Source: Comamonas sp. 26
GTDB taxonomy: Bacteria; Pseudomonadota; Gammaproteobacteria; Burkholderiales; Burkholderiaceae_C
DNA length: 64,000 nt
Reading direction: 5' to 3'
NCBI RefSeq assembly: GCF_002754475.1
Contig: NZ_PEFL01000001.1
Location: 806,001 to 870,000 of the forward strand
A model generated the notes under the pieces. It was given only the letters and a program-made list of their open reading frames with translations. It was not told the DNA's origin and did not search any database. How positions within the stretch are numbered: position 1 is the first letter of the stretch; each line of letters starts with the position of its first letter. Position numbers and translations under genes: made by a program. This document shows positions 38,316 through 49,179 of the stretch, piece after piece.

Positions 38316-39464
38316 ATGAACACTTTGGGCAAGCGCGCTCTGATCAAGATGATTGGCCTGTCGGCTGTTTCCATGGCAGTTCTGACAGCCTGCGGCAAGA
38401 AGGAAGAGGCTCCTGCAGCCCCCGCTGCCGCGCCAGCGGCTGCGGCTCCTGCTGCAGACAAGCTCAAGGTTGGCTTCATGTATGTGAGCCCCATCGGCGA
38501 CGGCGGCTGGACTTTCCAGCACGAGCTGGGTCGCAAGGCTATTCAGGAAAAGTTTGGCGACAAGATCGAAACCTCCATGGTTGAGAGCGTGCCTGAGTCC
38601 GCTGACGCTGAGCGTGTGATGCGTGACATGATCGGTCAGGGCAACAAGCTGGTGTTCGCCACCAGCTTTGGTTACCAGGACTTTGTGCAGAAGGTCGCTG
38701 CCGACAGCCAGGGCGTGAAGTTTGAACACGCCACCGGCTACAAGACGGCCGACAACGCAGCCGTGTACGACACCAAGACCTTTGAAGGTGCTTACCTGGC
38801 CGGTATCGTGGCGGGCGCCATGACCAAGACCAAGACTGTGGGCGTGGTGGCATCGGTGCCAATCCCTGAAGTGGTGCGCAACATCAACTCCTTCGTGCTG
38901 GGTGCCCAGAGCGTTGACCCTTCCATCAAGGCCAAGGTGGTTTGGGTGAACGAATGGTTTGCACCTCCCAAGGAATCTGAAGCGGCCAACAGCCTGATCA
39001 ACGGCGGTGTGGACGTGATGTACCAGAACACCAACTCTCCCGCTGTGCTGAAGACGGCTGAAGAGCGCGGTGCGCGCGCCTTCGGCAAGGACGGCGACAT
39101 GAGCGGCTTCGCACCCAAGGCCCACCTGGGCTCGGCTGTGATTGACTGGACTCCTTACTACACCAAGGTGGTGCAAGACACGCTGGACGGCAAGTGGCAG
39201 ACCGGCAACTTCTGGTGGGGCGTGAAGGAAGGCGCCATCGATCTGAAGAAGATCGCTGACGACGTGCCCCAGGAAATCAAGGACAAGGTCGAGAAGGCCA
39301 AGGCCGACATGAAGGACGGCACGTTTGCTGTTTGGACAGGTCCCGTCAAGGACAACGCTGGCAAGGAAGTGCTGGAAGCCGGCAAGGTGGCCGATGATGC
39401 CTGGCTGCGCAGCATCAACTTCTATGTGAACGGTATTGAGGGCAAAGTGCCCGGTGCCAAGTAA
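38316..39464 (+). CDS. BMP family substrate-binding lipoprotein (first copy)
   Basis: 382 aa from ATG 38316, the candidate best spaced from AGGA; ATGs 6 and 15 bases earlier are possible. Signal peptide with lipobox (V-L-T-A-C-G), an Ala/Pro-rich linker, then a BMP/PnrA-like domain (L-K-V-G-F-M-Y-V-S-P-I-G-D-G-G-W). BMP proteins bind purine nucleosides or bases and deliver them to NupPQ-like permeases. It is clearly a duplicate of the next gene (shared W-V-N-E-W-F-A-P-P-K-E, I-N-G-G, V-P-I-P-E-V). A terminator separates the two. Confidence 0.93.
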   Translation: MNTLGKRALIKMIGLSAVSMAVLTACGKKEEAPAAPAAAPAAAAPAADKLKVGFMYVSPIGDGGWTFQHELGRKAIQEKFGDKIETSMVESVPESADAERVMRDMIGQGNKLVFATSFGYQDFVQKVAADSQGVKFEHATGYKTADNAAVYDTKTFEGAYLAGIVAGAMTKTKTVGVVASVPIPEVVRNINSFVLGAQSVDPSIKAKVVWVNEWFAPPKESEAANSLINGGVDVMYQNTNSPAVLKTAEERGARAFGKDGDMSGFAPKAHLGSAVIDWTPYYTKVVQDTLDGKWQTGNFWWGVKEGAIDLKKIADDVPQEIKDKVEKAKADMKDGTFAVWTGPVKDNAGKEVLEAGKVADDAWLRSINFYVNGIEGKVPGAK

Positions 39465-39476
39465 GCACTGTTTGCA

Positions 39477-39518
39477 GGACGCCTTAGCGGCGTCCGTCCA
39501 AGGCCCCTTCGGGGCCTT
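39477..39518 (+). terminator. Tandem hairpins after the first BMP gene
   Basis: GGACGCC/GGCGTCC (39477-39495), then AAGGCCCC/GGGGCCTT (39500-39518) with TTC loop, followed by TGTTTTT. The second is a standard intrinsic terminator. Confidence 0.85.
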
Positions 39519-39657
39519 TGTTTTTGCGCTGTCGTTTTAGAGATACCCGTCTGCAACTTGGCTCAATTTATGCATATATTGATTAAGGCGCGATGGGGTT
39601 TTGTCTGACATCGCGTTTGCATTGAATAACTACCTCAACTTATCCAAGGAAAGACGA

Positions 39658-40815
39658 ATGACTGATTTCAACAAGCGTTCATTGATCAAGGTCGCCGCTC
39701 TGACAGCCGTGGCTTCGGCAGCTCTTGTGGGCTGCGGCAAGAAGGAAGAAGCGCCAGCACCGGCCGCTGCTCCTGCTGCCACACCAGCTCCTGCAGCGCC
39801 CGAGGCACTGAAAATTGCTTTCGCGTATGTGGGCCCTGTGGGTGATGGTGGTTATTCGTTTGCACATGATCAGGCTCGCAAGGCGCTGGAAGCCGCTCTG
39901 GGCGACAAGATCAAGACCTCCTATGTGGAAAGCGTGCCCGAAGGCGCTGACGCCGAGCGCGTGCTGCGCGACATGGCGTCTCAAGGCAATAAGCTGATCT
40001 TTGGCACCACCTTCGGCTACATGGACACCATCCAGAAGCTGGCCCCCGAATTTGCCGATGTGAAGTGGGAGCACGCCACCGGCTACAAGACGGCTGCCAA
40101 TGCCAGCACTTATGACTTCCGTACCTACGAAGGTGCGTACCTGGCGGGCGTGATCGCTGGTGCCATGACCAAGTCCAACACGCTGGGCGTGGTGGGTTCC
40201 GTGCCAATCCCTGAAGTACTGCGCAACATCAACAGCTTCACGCTGGGCGCTCAGTCCATGAACCCCAAGATCAAGACCAAAGTGGTCTGGGTCAATGAAT
40301 GGTTCGCTCCTCCCAAGGAAACAGAAGCTGCCACCAGCCTGATCAATGGCGGCGCCGACATCCTGTTCCAGAACACGGATTCGCCTGCCGTGCTCAAGAC
40401 CGCCGAAGAAAAAGGTAAGCGCGCCTTTGGCTGGGATTCGGATATGACCGCCTACGGCCCCAAGGCTCACCTGGCATCGGCCATCTTCAACCCCTCCAAC
40501 TACTACATCCAGACCGCCAACGCCGTTCTGAACGGTACCTGGAAGAGCCAGCAATCCTGGTGGGGTGTGAAGGAAGATGCGATCGACCTCGTTTCCATGG
40601 CTGAAGACATCCCCGCTGAAGCCAAGGCAAAGGTTGAGGAAGTGAAGAAGGGCCTGAAGGACGGTACATTCCATATCTGGAAGGGCCCGATCGCCGCCCA
40701 GGATGGCAAGGAGCTGGTCGCTGCCGGTGCAGTGGCTGACGATGCCTTCCTCAAGGGCGTGAACTTCTACGTCAAGGGCGTGGAAGGCAAGGTCCCCGGT
40801 GGCGATTCCAAGTAA
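39658..40815 (+). CDS. BMP family substrate-binding lipoprotein (second copy)
   Basis: 385 aa from ATG 39658 (M-T-D-F-N-K-R-S), preceded by AAGGAAAGACGA; the earlier in-frame start at 39601 would precede a normal signal. Lipobox A-A-L-V-G-C-G, Ala/Pro linker, then the BMP domain (A-F-A-Y-V-G-P-V-G-D-G-G-Y). The two copies align over their whole length, with differences concentrated in the linker and in ligand-facing loops (W-T-F-Q-H versus Y-S-F-A-H). It has its own upstream gap, so it may be expressed separately and have a different ligand range. Confidence 0.93.
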   Translation: MTDFNKRSLIKVAALTAVASAALVGCGKKEEAPAPAAAPAATPAPAAPEALKIAFAYVGPVGDGGYSFAHDQARKALEAALGDKIKTSYVESVPEGADAERVLRDMASQGNKLIFGTTFGYMDTIQKLAPEFADVKWEHATGYKTAANASTYDFRTYEGAYLAGVIAGAMTKSNTLGVVGSVPIPEVLRNINSFTLGAQSMNPKIKTKVVWVNEWFAPPKETEAATSLINGGADILFQNTDSPAVLKTAEEKGKRAFGWDSDMTAYGPKAHLASAIFNPSNYYIQTANAVLNGTWKSQQSWWGVKEDAIDLVSMAEDIPAEAKAKVEEVKKGLKDGTFHIWKGPIAAQDGKELVAAGAVADDAFLKGVNFYVKGVEGKVPGGDSK

Positions 40816-40853
40816 GGGCCGCTAAGCAGTTAACCAGCCTTTTTGGCTGTGAC

Positions 40854-40882
40854 AGGGCCGCCGCAGAGCGGCCCTTTGTTTT
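40854..40882 (+). terminator. Terminator after the second BMP gene
   Basis: AGGGCCGC pairs with GCGGCCCT over CGCAGA, then TTGTTTT. It ends just before the Rieske gene start, so the Rieske gene depends on read-through or on a promoter that overlaps this hairpin. Confidence 0.75.
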
Positions 40883-40889
40883 GATAAAG

Positions 40890-42925
<2,036 letters not shown>

Positions 42926-43032
42926 GAATTGGGATGAAAATGGCTTGAAGCCAAATACTGGAAAGCGCAAGAAGCTATTGTTTTGATAGTTTCAAGCGCC
43001 TGATAAACACTGCAAAGCCTCGTTGAAGAGAT

Positions 43033-44064
43033 TCAGCTGGGCTTTCTTTGTGTGGATCGGCGCAGCGCCAGACTGGGCAGAGGGCTGCTTGCTGTGCGCC
43101 GCGTCATGTCGCCGCGCAGATGCTCGAACAGCAAGTCCACGGCCTGCTGTGCCACGGTTTCCAGATGCAGGTCCAGAGCCGTCAACGGTGGCTCGCAGCT
43201 GCGTGCACGCAGGCCGTCATAGCGGGTGGCCAGCATCAGGTCTTCGGGAATGCGCCGTCCGGCCTCCTGTACATAGCGGGCTGCGCCCACGGCAAAGGCA
43301 TCGACCATGACCAGCATGGCATCCAGTTCGGGGTGCTCTGTCAGCAACTGACGGGCTGCGGCATAGCCGCCATCCTCTCCCAGCGCTTCATCCAGGCGCA
43401 GCGTCACGGGCTGCATGCCGTGGCCAGCTGCCATAGCTGCATAGGCCTGCTCGGCCTGGCTGTAAGAGGTACGTTCCGAAGCGCCAACCACCAGCGCAAT
43501 GCGCTGTGCGCCCTGCGCCAGCATATGGGTCAGCAGCATTTGCGTGGCGGGGCCGGACAGCAGATCCACATAGGGAACGTCAATGTTGTCGCCGCCGGGA
43601 CGGCCAATCGACACCACGGGCAGGCCCTGTGCCAGCAGCGCAGCCAGTTGAGGGTCGCCGGCCTGCGGCTCTATGACCAGAGCGCCGTCTATGTCGAGCA
43701 GGTTCAGCGTGTTCTGATCGGGCCTGTGGGGCGGCACCAAGGCCATGACTAGGCCGCGCTCCAGCGCCGAAGTGGCGGCGACCGATGCCACTTCCATGAA
43801 AAACCCCAGCCGTGATGGCCCGCCCGAGACGGTGAAGGGCATGGACGACAGCAGCGCAATCATGCTGGTGCCGCCAGTGCGCAGGCGCTGGGCATGGCGG
43901 TTGGGTCGGTATCCCAGGCTGCGCGCAACGTCCTCTACCTTGCTGCGGGTGACGGGATCCACCTGGCCGCGGCCGTTGAGTGCGTGCGAAACCGTGGTGC
44001 GTGAAACACCGGCCTCTCGGGCCACGTCGGCAATGGTGATGCGTTGGGCGGATGAGTCGGCCAT
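43033..44064 (-). CDS. LacI family regulator of the divergent Mo-hydroxylase operon
   Basis: 343 aa. The N-terminal LacI headpiece reads I-T-I-A-D-V-A-R-E-A-G-V-S-R-T-T-V-S-H-A-L-N-G, with hinge R-S-L-G-Y-R-P-N-R. A periplasmic-binding-like ligand domain occupies about 65-335. The gene diverges from the Mo-hydroxylase genes. Two palindromes with the central CG typical of LacI sites (CAAATCGATTTG) lie in the gap and are very likely its operators. The inducer is unknown and would be a key to the enzyme's substrate. Confidence 0.9.
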   Translation of the reverse strand: MADSSAQRITIADVAREAGVSRTTVSHALNGRGQVDPVTRSKVEDVARSLGYRPNRHAQRLRTGGTSMIALLSSMPFTVSGGPSRLGFFMEVASVAATSALERGLVMALVPPHRPDQNTLNLLDIDGALVIEPQAGDPQLAALLAQGLPVVSIGRPGGDNIDVPYVDLLSGPATQMLLTHMLAQGAQRIALVVGASERTSYSQAEQAYAAMAAGHGMQPVTLRLDEALGEDGGYAAARQLLTEHPELDAMLVMVDAFAVGAARYVQEAGRRIPEDLMLATRYDGLRARSCEPPLTALDLHLETVAQQAVDLLFEHLRGDMTRRTASSPLPSLALRRSTQRKPS

Positions 44065-44194
44065 GAGGTTTCTCGGAAAAAAGCGGTTGGATCAGACCTG
44101 CGCTGCCTCGCCAGTGGACAGGTCCCTGCAAGCATTGGTGGTCATTCCAGCAGGCCCAGTCAGCATTAGTAAAGGTTTTGTATACTTTACTTTG

Positions 44195-44210
44195 CCCAAA
44201 TCGATTTGGG
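44195..44210. promoter_or_regulatory. LacI operator O1
   Basis: CCCAAATCGATTTGGG, a perfect 16-base palindrome centred on CG, as expected for LacI family sites. Confidence 0.85.
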
Positions 44211-44261
44211 TAACTTGCTTTACTGCCTGTTCCTTATATATGGAATTGTTGAAATGATCTT

Positions 44262-44273
44262 CAAATCGATTTG
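44262..44273. promoter_or_regulatory. LacI operator O2
   Basis: CAAATCGATTTG, the same core as O1, followed by GGG. Its centre is 65 bp from the O1 centre, which would allow binding by one looping tetramer or two dimers. Confidence 0.8.
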
Positions 44274-44415
44274 GGGTTCATCCAGGTGGCAGCACGGACT
44301 GCCCACCACAGAGGACTGAACAGCAAGCACTGTTCTTGGGCGGGTTGCGTGGCAGGAATGAATCAATCGCAACCACGGCGCTGCAGCGCGGCCGCTGCGG
44401 TTTGCTCAATGGAGA

Positions 44416-47226
44416 ATGAATGTGCCCAAATCAGATTTGAGTCGGCGCAGCTTTTTGAAGGCTGCGGCCGCTCTGGGGGTGATTGCCGGCGTGCGCCCGC
44501 TGGAGCAAGCGCTTGCCGCGATGGTCGAGCCTGCTGCAGGGCAGGAGGGCGGCTGGCTGGCAGGCGGGCAACTGCGCTACCGGCGCGATGGCATGGCCAA
44601 GGTCACGGGGCAGAAGCTGTTTGCCATCGATCTGCGCGCCAGAGATATGACGGGCTGGCCTGCCCAGCAGTCCTACGCGCTCTTGATCATGATTCCGCGT
44701 GCTGACTGCATCTACGAAGGTCTGGATCTGTCGGTGCTGGGCAAGGACTTTGCCCCCGATGTGCTAGTGGATGCCGAGCGCGCCGAGGCCGATGGTGTGC
44801 GCATGCCCGAGCCGGGTTTTTACGGCAGCTACTTCTTGTCTAAGGGTCAAGTCTCGCCCATGCTGGGCCAGCCCGTGGCGCTGGGTATCTGGCATGACTA
44901 CGAGCGCTATCGCCAGGCCGTGCGCCTGCTGCGCTTCAATGATGGCATCTTCAAATATGGCGCGGCGGCTACGCCGCCCCAGCGCAAGCCTTATGTGGCC
45001 GCGCGCTATGTGCGTATGGGCGCTGAGAAACATGACGAACCCGATCTCTACGCGCCGCTGACGGACGGCATTATTCGTCCCCAGCTCACCGGTCCTGAAG
45101 TGCAGTGGCCGGGTGTGGACCACCCCAAGCACGGCAAAGCCATGCAGTACTCGGCTGACATTCAGCAACTGCTCAAGCAGCCGCCTGAAGGGGTGAAGGT
45201 CTTCTCACGCGACTATCACAGCCAGTCCATGGAGCCTGCAGCGCTGGAGCCGGAAAACGGTCTGGCCTGGTACGAGAGCGCCAAGGGCGTGATGCACATG
45301 GTCGGTGCCACACAGGCACCTTACGCCACGGCGGGCCATATGGTCGGCATGCTCAAGGCCAGCCGCTTTGCGCTTCATGAGATGGACTACCTGAGCGCTT
45401 TCACTGTGGGCTACGGCCAGAAGGAGCACCATTCCTTCCCGTACTACGTGGCACTGGCTGCGTTGTATGCCGAAGGTCGGCCCGTGCGCCTGGCACTGGA
45501 CCGATGGCAGCATTTCCAGTTCGCGCTCAAGCGCCACCCGTTCGACCTCAAGACCACGATCGCCGTGGATGCTGCAGGCCAGTTTCAGGCGTTCTCGGTG
45601 GACATGCGCGGCGACGGCGGCGGCACCATGAATTTCAGCCCCTCGGTGGGCACATTGGGCGTGGCGTCCTCGCAGTCCGTGTACTACTTTCCCAAAAGCG
45701 ATCTGTCCGTGGCGGTCTACCCCAGCAGCGAGGTGACGGCCGGGTCGGTGCGCGGCTACGGCACCTTGCAGTCCATGGCACCCACCGAGATGCTGGTCGA
45801 CGAAATTGCCGACCAGCTGGGCATGGATGCGATTGCGCTGCGCCAGAAGAACATGCTGCGCACAGGTCTGCGCAACACCCAGGGGGCCGTGCCCGCAGGT
45901 CATCTGCGCATTGGCGAAATTCTGGCGCTGGCGGCGAAAGATTCCGTGTGGACGAACCGCGCCAAGCGCAAGGCCGAGTACGAAGCCGCCAACCCCGGCA
46001 TGCGCTACGGCGTGGGCTTTGCTTCGGTGCAAAAAAGCTTTGGTACCGCCGGTGAGGCCGCGCTGGCGCTGATTGAGCTGTCGCCCGAGGGCAAGCTCAA
46101 GATGAAGCACATCACGGCAGAAATCGGCACGGGCACCAGTACCGCGCAGATGCTGGCAGCGCAGCCCTTTCTGGGTCGCCCTGTGGACGAGGTGGAGTTC
46201 GCCGCCCAGAAATGGCCCGAGATGCCGGTGCACACGCAGGAGCAGCCCAATTCCACGCCCCAGGTCGATGAAGACCGTCAGTCGCAAGACCCTTACTGGG
46301 TGCCCAGCTTCACATCGCCACAGTCGGCCTCCAACTCTGCCTATTACTTCACTCACACTACGCGTCAGGCGGCCAAGCTGCTGCTGGCTCACGGTCTATG
46401 GCCTGCGGCGCTGTCCATCTGGGGCAATCCGTTTGGCGGTCCGCTGCAGGGCATGCCGGTCACGCTGGATCAGGCCGAATGGGTGGACGGCAAGCTGGTC
46501 GCCGGAGCGATGGAGCCTTTGAGCTTCGAGCGCCTGGCCGCGCGTGCCCATGAGCTGGGTCTGGTCACGGGCGTCTGCGTCCATACCTTCAACCGTCGCT
46601 CCTGGGCCAGTGCCGAGTTTGAGCTGGGCGGTCAGCGCTTTAGCGCCGAGATCGACGCTCTGTCCGTGCGTTTTGGCAAGGGTGCCGATGCCGCGAAGAA
46701 AGCGGCCATGGACAGCGCCGGTTACGCCTTTCAGCCGCGCGTCAAGGTCAGCTATCCACCCGTGCATCGCCTGGCGGCGGGAGCGGTGTATTACGCACCT
46801 TGCGCCACCCTGGTGGAGCTGGCTGTATCTACCGGCACCGGCAAAGTGAGCTTGTTGGGCCACAAGACCTGGCTGGAATGCGGCTCGCAAATCGTGCCCG
46901 AGCTGGTCTCGGGTCAGTTGCAGGGCGGCGTGGCCATGGGTATCGGTCACGCACTGTATGAAGAGCTGCCATTGGGCCCCACCGGCCCCGGCAATGGCAC
47001 TTGGAGCTTCAACCGCTATCACCTGCCGCGCGCCAGCGAGCTGGCGGTGTGGACAGCCGAGGGCCATGTGCTGCCGCCGGTCTCGCGTACCGATCCGCCC
47101 AAGGGCATTGCCGAAGTGGTGATGATTCCCGTGGTTGCTGCCTGCGCTAATGCCGTGGCCCATGCCACCGGCAAGCGTTTCTATCAATTGCCGCTGAGCG
47201 CGGAACGAATCAAGAAGGCATTGTGA
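44416..47226 (+). CDS. Tat-exported molybdenum hydroxylase large subunit (IorB/XDH family)
   Basis: 936 aa. The N-terminus has a twin-arginine signal (S-R-R-S-F-L-K-A-A-A-A-L-G-V) followed by a hydrophobic stretch, so the folded enzyme should be periplasmic. The remainder matches the xanthine dehydrogenase/isoquinoline 1-oxidoreductase beta type that binds molybdopterin. The catalytic glutamate is expected in P-K-G-I-A-E-V near residue 895. With the 2Fe-2S subunit and the cytochrome c gene that follow (overlaps of 1 and 8 bp), it forms a three-part complex that hydroxylates an N-heterocycle or aldehyde and passes electrons to cytochrome c. The purine context suggests a purine-like substrate, but nicotinate-type or aldehyde substrates are equally possible. 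Confidence 0.9.
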   Translation: MNVPKSDLSRRSFLKAAAALGVIAGVRPLEQALAAMVEPAAGQEGGWLAGGQLRYRRDGMAKVTGQKLFAIDLRARDMTGWPAQQSYALLIMIPRADCIYEGLDLSVLGKDFAPDVLVDAERAEADGVRMPEPGFYGSYFLSKGQVSPMLGQPVALGIWHDYERYRQAVRLLRFNDGIFKYGAAATPPQRKPYVAARYVRMGAEKHDEPDLYAPLTDGIIRPQLTGPEVQWPGVDHPKHGKAMQYSADIQQLLKQPPEGVKVFSRDYHSQSMEPAALEPENGLAWYESAKGVMHMVGATQAPYATAGHMVGMLKASRFALHEMDYLSAFTVGYGQKEHHSFPYYVALAALYAEGRPVRLALDRWQHFQFALKRHPFDLKTTIAVDAAGQFQAFSVDMRGDGGGTMNFSPSVGTLGVASSQSVYYFPKSDLSVAVYPSSEVTAGSVRGYGTLQSMAPTEMLVDEIADQLGMDAIALRQKNMLRTGLRNTQGAVPAGHLRIGEILALAAKDSVWTNRAKRKAEYEAANPGMRYGVGFASVQKSFGTAGEAALALIELSPEGKLKMKHITAEIGTGTSTAQMLAAQPFLGRPVDEVEFAAQKWPEMPVHTQEQPNSTPQVDEDRQSQDPYWVPSFTSPQSASNSAYYFTHTTRQAAKLLLAHGLWPAALSIWGNPFGGPLQGMPVTLDQAEWVDGKLVAGAMEPLSFERLAARAHELGLVTGVCVHTFNRRSWASAEFELGGQRFSAEIDALSVRFGKGADAAKKAAMDSAGYAFQPRVKVSYPPVHRLAAGAVYYAPCATLVELAVSTGTGKVSLLGHKTWLECGSQIVPELVSGQLQGGVAMGIGHALYEELPLGPTGPGNGTWSFNRYHLPRASELAVWTAEGHVLPPVSRTDPPKGIAEVVMIPVVAACANAVAHATGKRFYQLPLSAERIKKAL

Positions 47227-47795
47227 TGCAGCAACGTATCCAGTTTTCCGCCACCATCAACGGTCAGAAGACCGGTCCTCACGATCTGCCGCAGGACCTG
47301 ATGATGATCGAGTTTCTGCAGGAATATCAGGCCCTGACCGGCACCCGTCTGGGCTGCGGCCAGGGCGTGTGCCGTGCCTGCACCGTCATCGTCGATGAGC
47401 CCGGCAAGGGCTCGCACACGGTGCCAGCCTGCGTGACCGGCGTCAGCTGGCTCAACGGCAAAAGCATTCGCACCATCGAAGGCGCGGCCAGCACCGATGA
47501 CAAGGGTCAGCCCGTGGCCTCGGCCGTGCAACAGGCTTTTCTAGAGCATTTCTCTTTCCAGTGCGGCTATTGCACACCGGGTTTTGTGAATTCGGCCACC
47601 GTGCTGATGGAGCAACTGCGCGCCAAACCCGTGGCAGCCAATGCGGTGGAAGAGGCCGTGGAAGCCGCTCTGGACAAGCATATCTGCCGCTGCACCGGCT
47701 ATGTGCGTTACTACCACGCCGTGCGCGACCTGATTCTGGCCACGCCCGGCCTGACCACGGGCCAGCGCACGCGGGAGGTCAGCCGCCATGGATAA
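47226..47795 (+). CDS. 2Fe-2S small subunit of the Mo-hydroxylase
   Basis: 189 aa from ATG 47226, which overlaps the stop of the large-subunit gene by one base. The plant-type cluster is C-G-Q-G-V-C-R-A-C and the second cluster domain has C-G-Y-C-T-P-G-F and C-R-C-T-G-Y. The first motif has arginine where most relatives have glycine (C-x-A-C of the type G-x-C-G-A-C). No signal peptide of its own is seen, so it probably travels through the Tat system bound to the large subunit. Confidence 0.93.
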   Translation: MQQRIQFSATINGQKTGPHDLPQDLMMIEFLQEYQALTGTRLGCGQGVCRACTVIVDEPGKGSHTVPACVTGVSWLNGKSIRTIEGAASTDDKGQPVASAVQQAFLEHFSFQCGYCTPGFVNSATVLMEQLRAKPVAANAVEEAVEAALDKHICRCTGYVRYYHAVRDLILATPGLTTGQRTREVSRHG

Positions 47796-49101
47796 AACCC
47801 AACGCAGCAAGTTGACCAAGATTGCGGCGGGCATTGCCGCTGCCGCCGTGGTGGTGCTGGGCGGCATGTACATCGTCGGCAGTTCCAGCGGCAGCGTGCC
47901 TGCTGCCACGGTGGACTTTGCCAGCATCAGCCCCGAGCAAAAGCAGAAGCTGTCTGACCGGGGTCTGCAGGTATTTCGCGCCGCCGACTGCGCGGCCTGC
48001 CATAGCTCGCCCACCACAGGTGCTGAGCTGGCGGGCGGCATGGCCATGGTCACGCCCATGGGCACGTTGTATGGAACGAACATTTCGCCCTCCAAGGAGC
48101 ATGGCATAGGCACCTGGTCGGCCGACGACCTGTACCGCGCCGTGGCGCGCGGCATGGCTCCGGGGCGCAAGAACCTGTACCCGGCCATGCCTTACGCCAG
48201 CTACCACGACATCACGCGTGCCGACGTCGATGCGCTGTGGGTCTGGTTGCAGGCCCAGCCTGCGGTGGAAGTCGCCAATCGCCAGCCCGAGATGAACTTC
48301 CCGTTCAGCATACGCCCCGGTCTGGCTTTGTGGAATGCGCTGGAGCGCCCATCGGGCGAGCAAAACCTTGGCGGTGTGCCTGAAGCCGCCAATACGCTCG
48401 ATCGCGGTGCCTATCTGGTCAACACCATGGGGCACTGCGGCGAATGCCACACACCGCGCACCGCCAGCTTTGCCATGGACCTCAAAAAGTCACTGGCAGG
48501 CAATGTGATCGAAGGCGCCTATGCCCCCGATCTGCGCCCCAAGGCCATGGCCGAGCGTGGCTGGAGCGAGCAGGACTTGGTGCAGTTTCTGCGCACCGGC
48601 CTGTCATCCCAGGGCGTGATGACCATGGGCATGTTCCCCGTGCTCGAACATTCCAGCTCGCATCTGGACGAGCGCGATCTCAAGGCCATGGCCGCCTATC
48701 TGATGCAGGGCGAGAAGCCACAGCTTGCACCAGCCCAGCCTGCCGAGGCCCCGCAAACGCCGGTGTCGGCCAATGGCGAACGTGTCTATGTCGGTCTGTG
48801 CGCAGGCTGTCATGGTGTCGATGGCCAAGGCCAGCCGCATTCCTCGCTGCGCCTGGATACCAACACCACGGCCATGTTCCCCACGCCGCTGAATCTGGTG
48901 CGCGTGATCCGCGAAGGTCTGCCCGAGCGCGACCTGGCCCATGGCGAGCGCATGCAGGCCATGCCCGGCTTTGCCGAGCAGCTCAGCAATGAAGATATGG
49001 CCGATTTGGTCAACTACATGCGCGTGCGCTGGGGTCGGCAAAAGGGAGATGTGACGCCATCGCAAGTGGCGGATGCCATCAAGACCGCTGAATCACACTA
49101 A
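47788..49101 (+). CDS. Triheme membrane-anchored cytochrome c of the Mo-hydroxylase
   Basis: 437 aa with an N-terminal membrane anchor (I-A-A-A-A-V-V-V-L-G-G-M-Y). Three heme sites are seen: C-A-A-C-H near residue 65, C-G-E-C-H near 213 and C-A-G-C-H near 337. This is the layout of the cytochrome subunits of alcohol, gluconate and isoquinoline-type dehydrogenases. It would accept electrons from the 2Fe-2S clusters and feed the respiratory chain. It overlaps the small-subunit gene by 8 bp and is the last gene of the operon. Confidence 0.93.
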   Translation: MDKTQRSKLTKIAAGIAAAAVVVLGGMYIVGSSSGSVPAATVDFASISPEQKQKLSDRGLQVFRAADCAACHSSPTTGAELAGGMAMVTPMGTLYGTNISPSKEHGIGTWSADDLYRAVARGMAPGRKNLYPAMPYASYHDITRADVDALWVWLQAQPAVEVANRQPEMNFPFSIRPGLALWNALERPSGEQNLGGVPEAANTLDRGAYLVNTMGHCGECHTPRTASFAMDLKKSLAGNVIEGAYAPDLRPKAMAERGWSEQDLVQFLRTGLSSQGVMTMGMFPVLEHSSSHLDERDLKAMAAYLMQGEKPQLAPAQPAEAPQTPVSANGERVYVGLCAGCHGVDGQGQPHSSLRLDTNTTAMFPTPLNLVRVIREGLPERDLAHGERMQAMPGFAEQLSNEDMADLVNYMRVRWGRQKGDVTPSQVADAIKTAESH

Positions 49102-49115
49102 GAGTGATTTAGAAG

Positions 49116-49167
49116 TAAAAAGAGCTTCCAGCGCTTATGCATCAAACGCTGGCAGCTCTTTTTTTAA
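49116..49167. terminator. Bidirectional terminator, repeat-family hairpin
   Basis: AGAGCTTCCAGCG pairs with CGCTGGCAGCTCT with one internal mismatch, followed by T7 on the plus strand and with A5 before the stem for the other strand. The loop contains GCGCTTATGCATC, so the terminator is built from the AGCGCTT repeat type seen elsewhere. Confidence 0.85.
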
Positions 49168-49179
49168 TAGTGGCAAGAT

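Larger units (their letters stand above)
44065..44415. promoter_or_regulatory. Divergent control region of the LacI and Mo-hydroxylase genes
   Basis: 351 bp between the two genes. It holds a weak TGTATAC element (44179-44186), two CAAATCGATTTG operators whose centres are 65 bp apart, and between them an AT-rich stretch TTATATATGG that could be a -10 region. The last 140 bp before the hydroxylase start show no clear element. Confidence 0.6.

Noticed and set aside
44424..44440. Third CAAATC-GATTTG element at the start of the Mo-hydroxylase gene
   Set aside because: It has an extra central base, lacks the CG centre of the two good operators and lies inside codons 4-8; probably chance.
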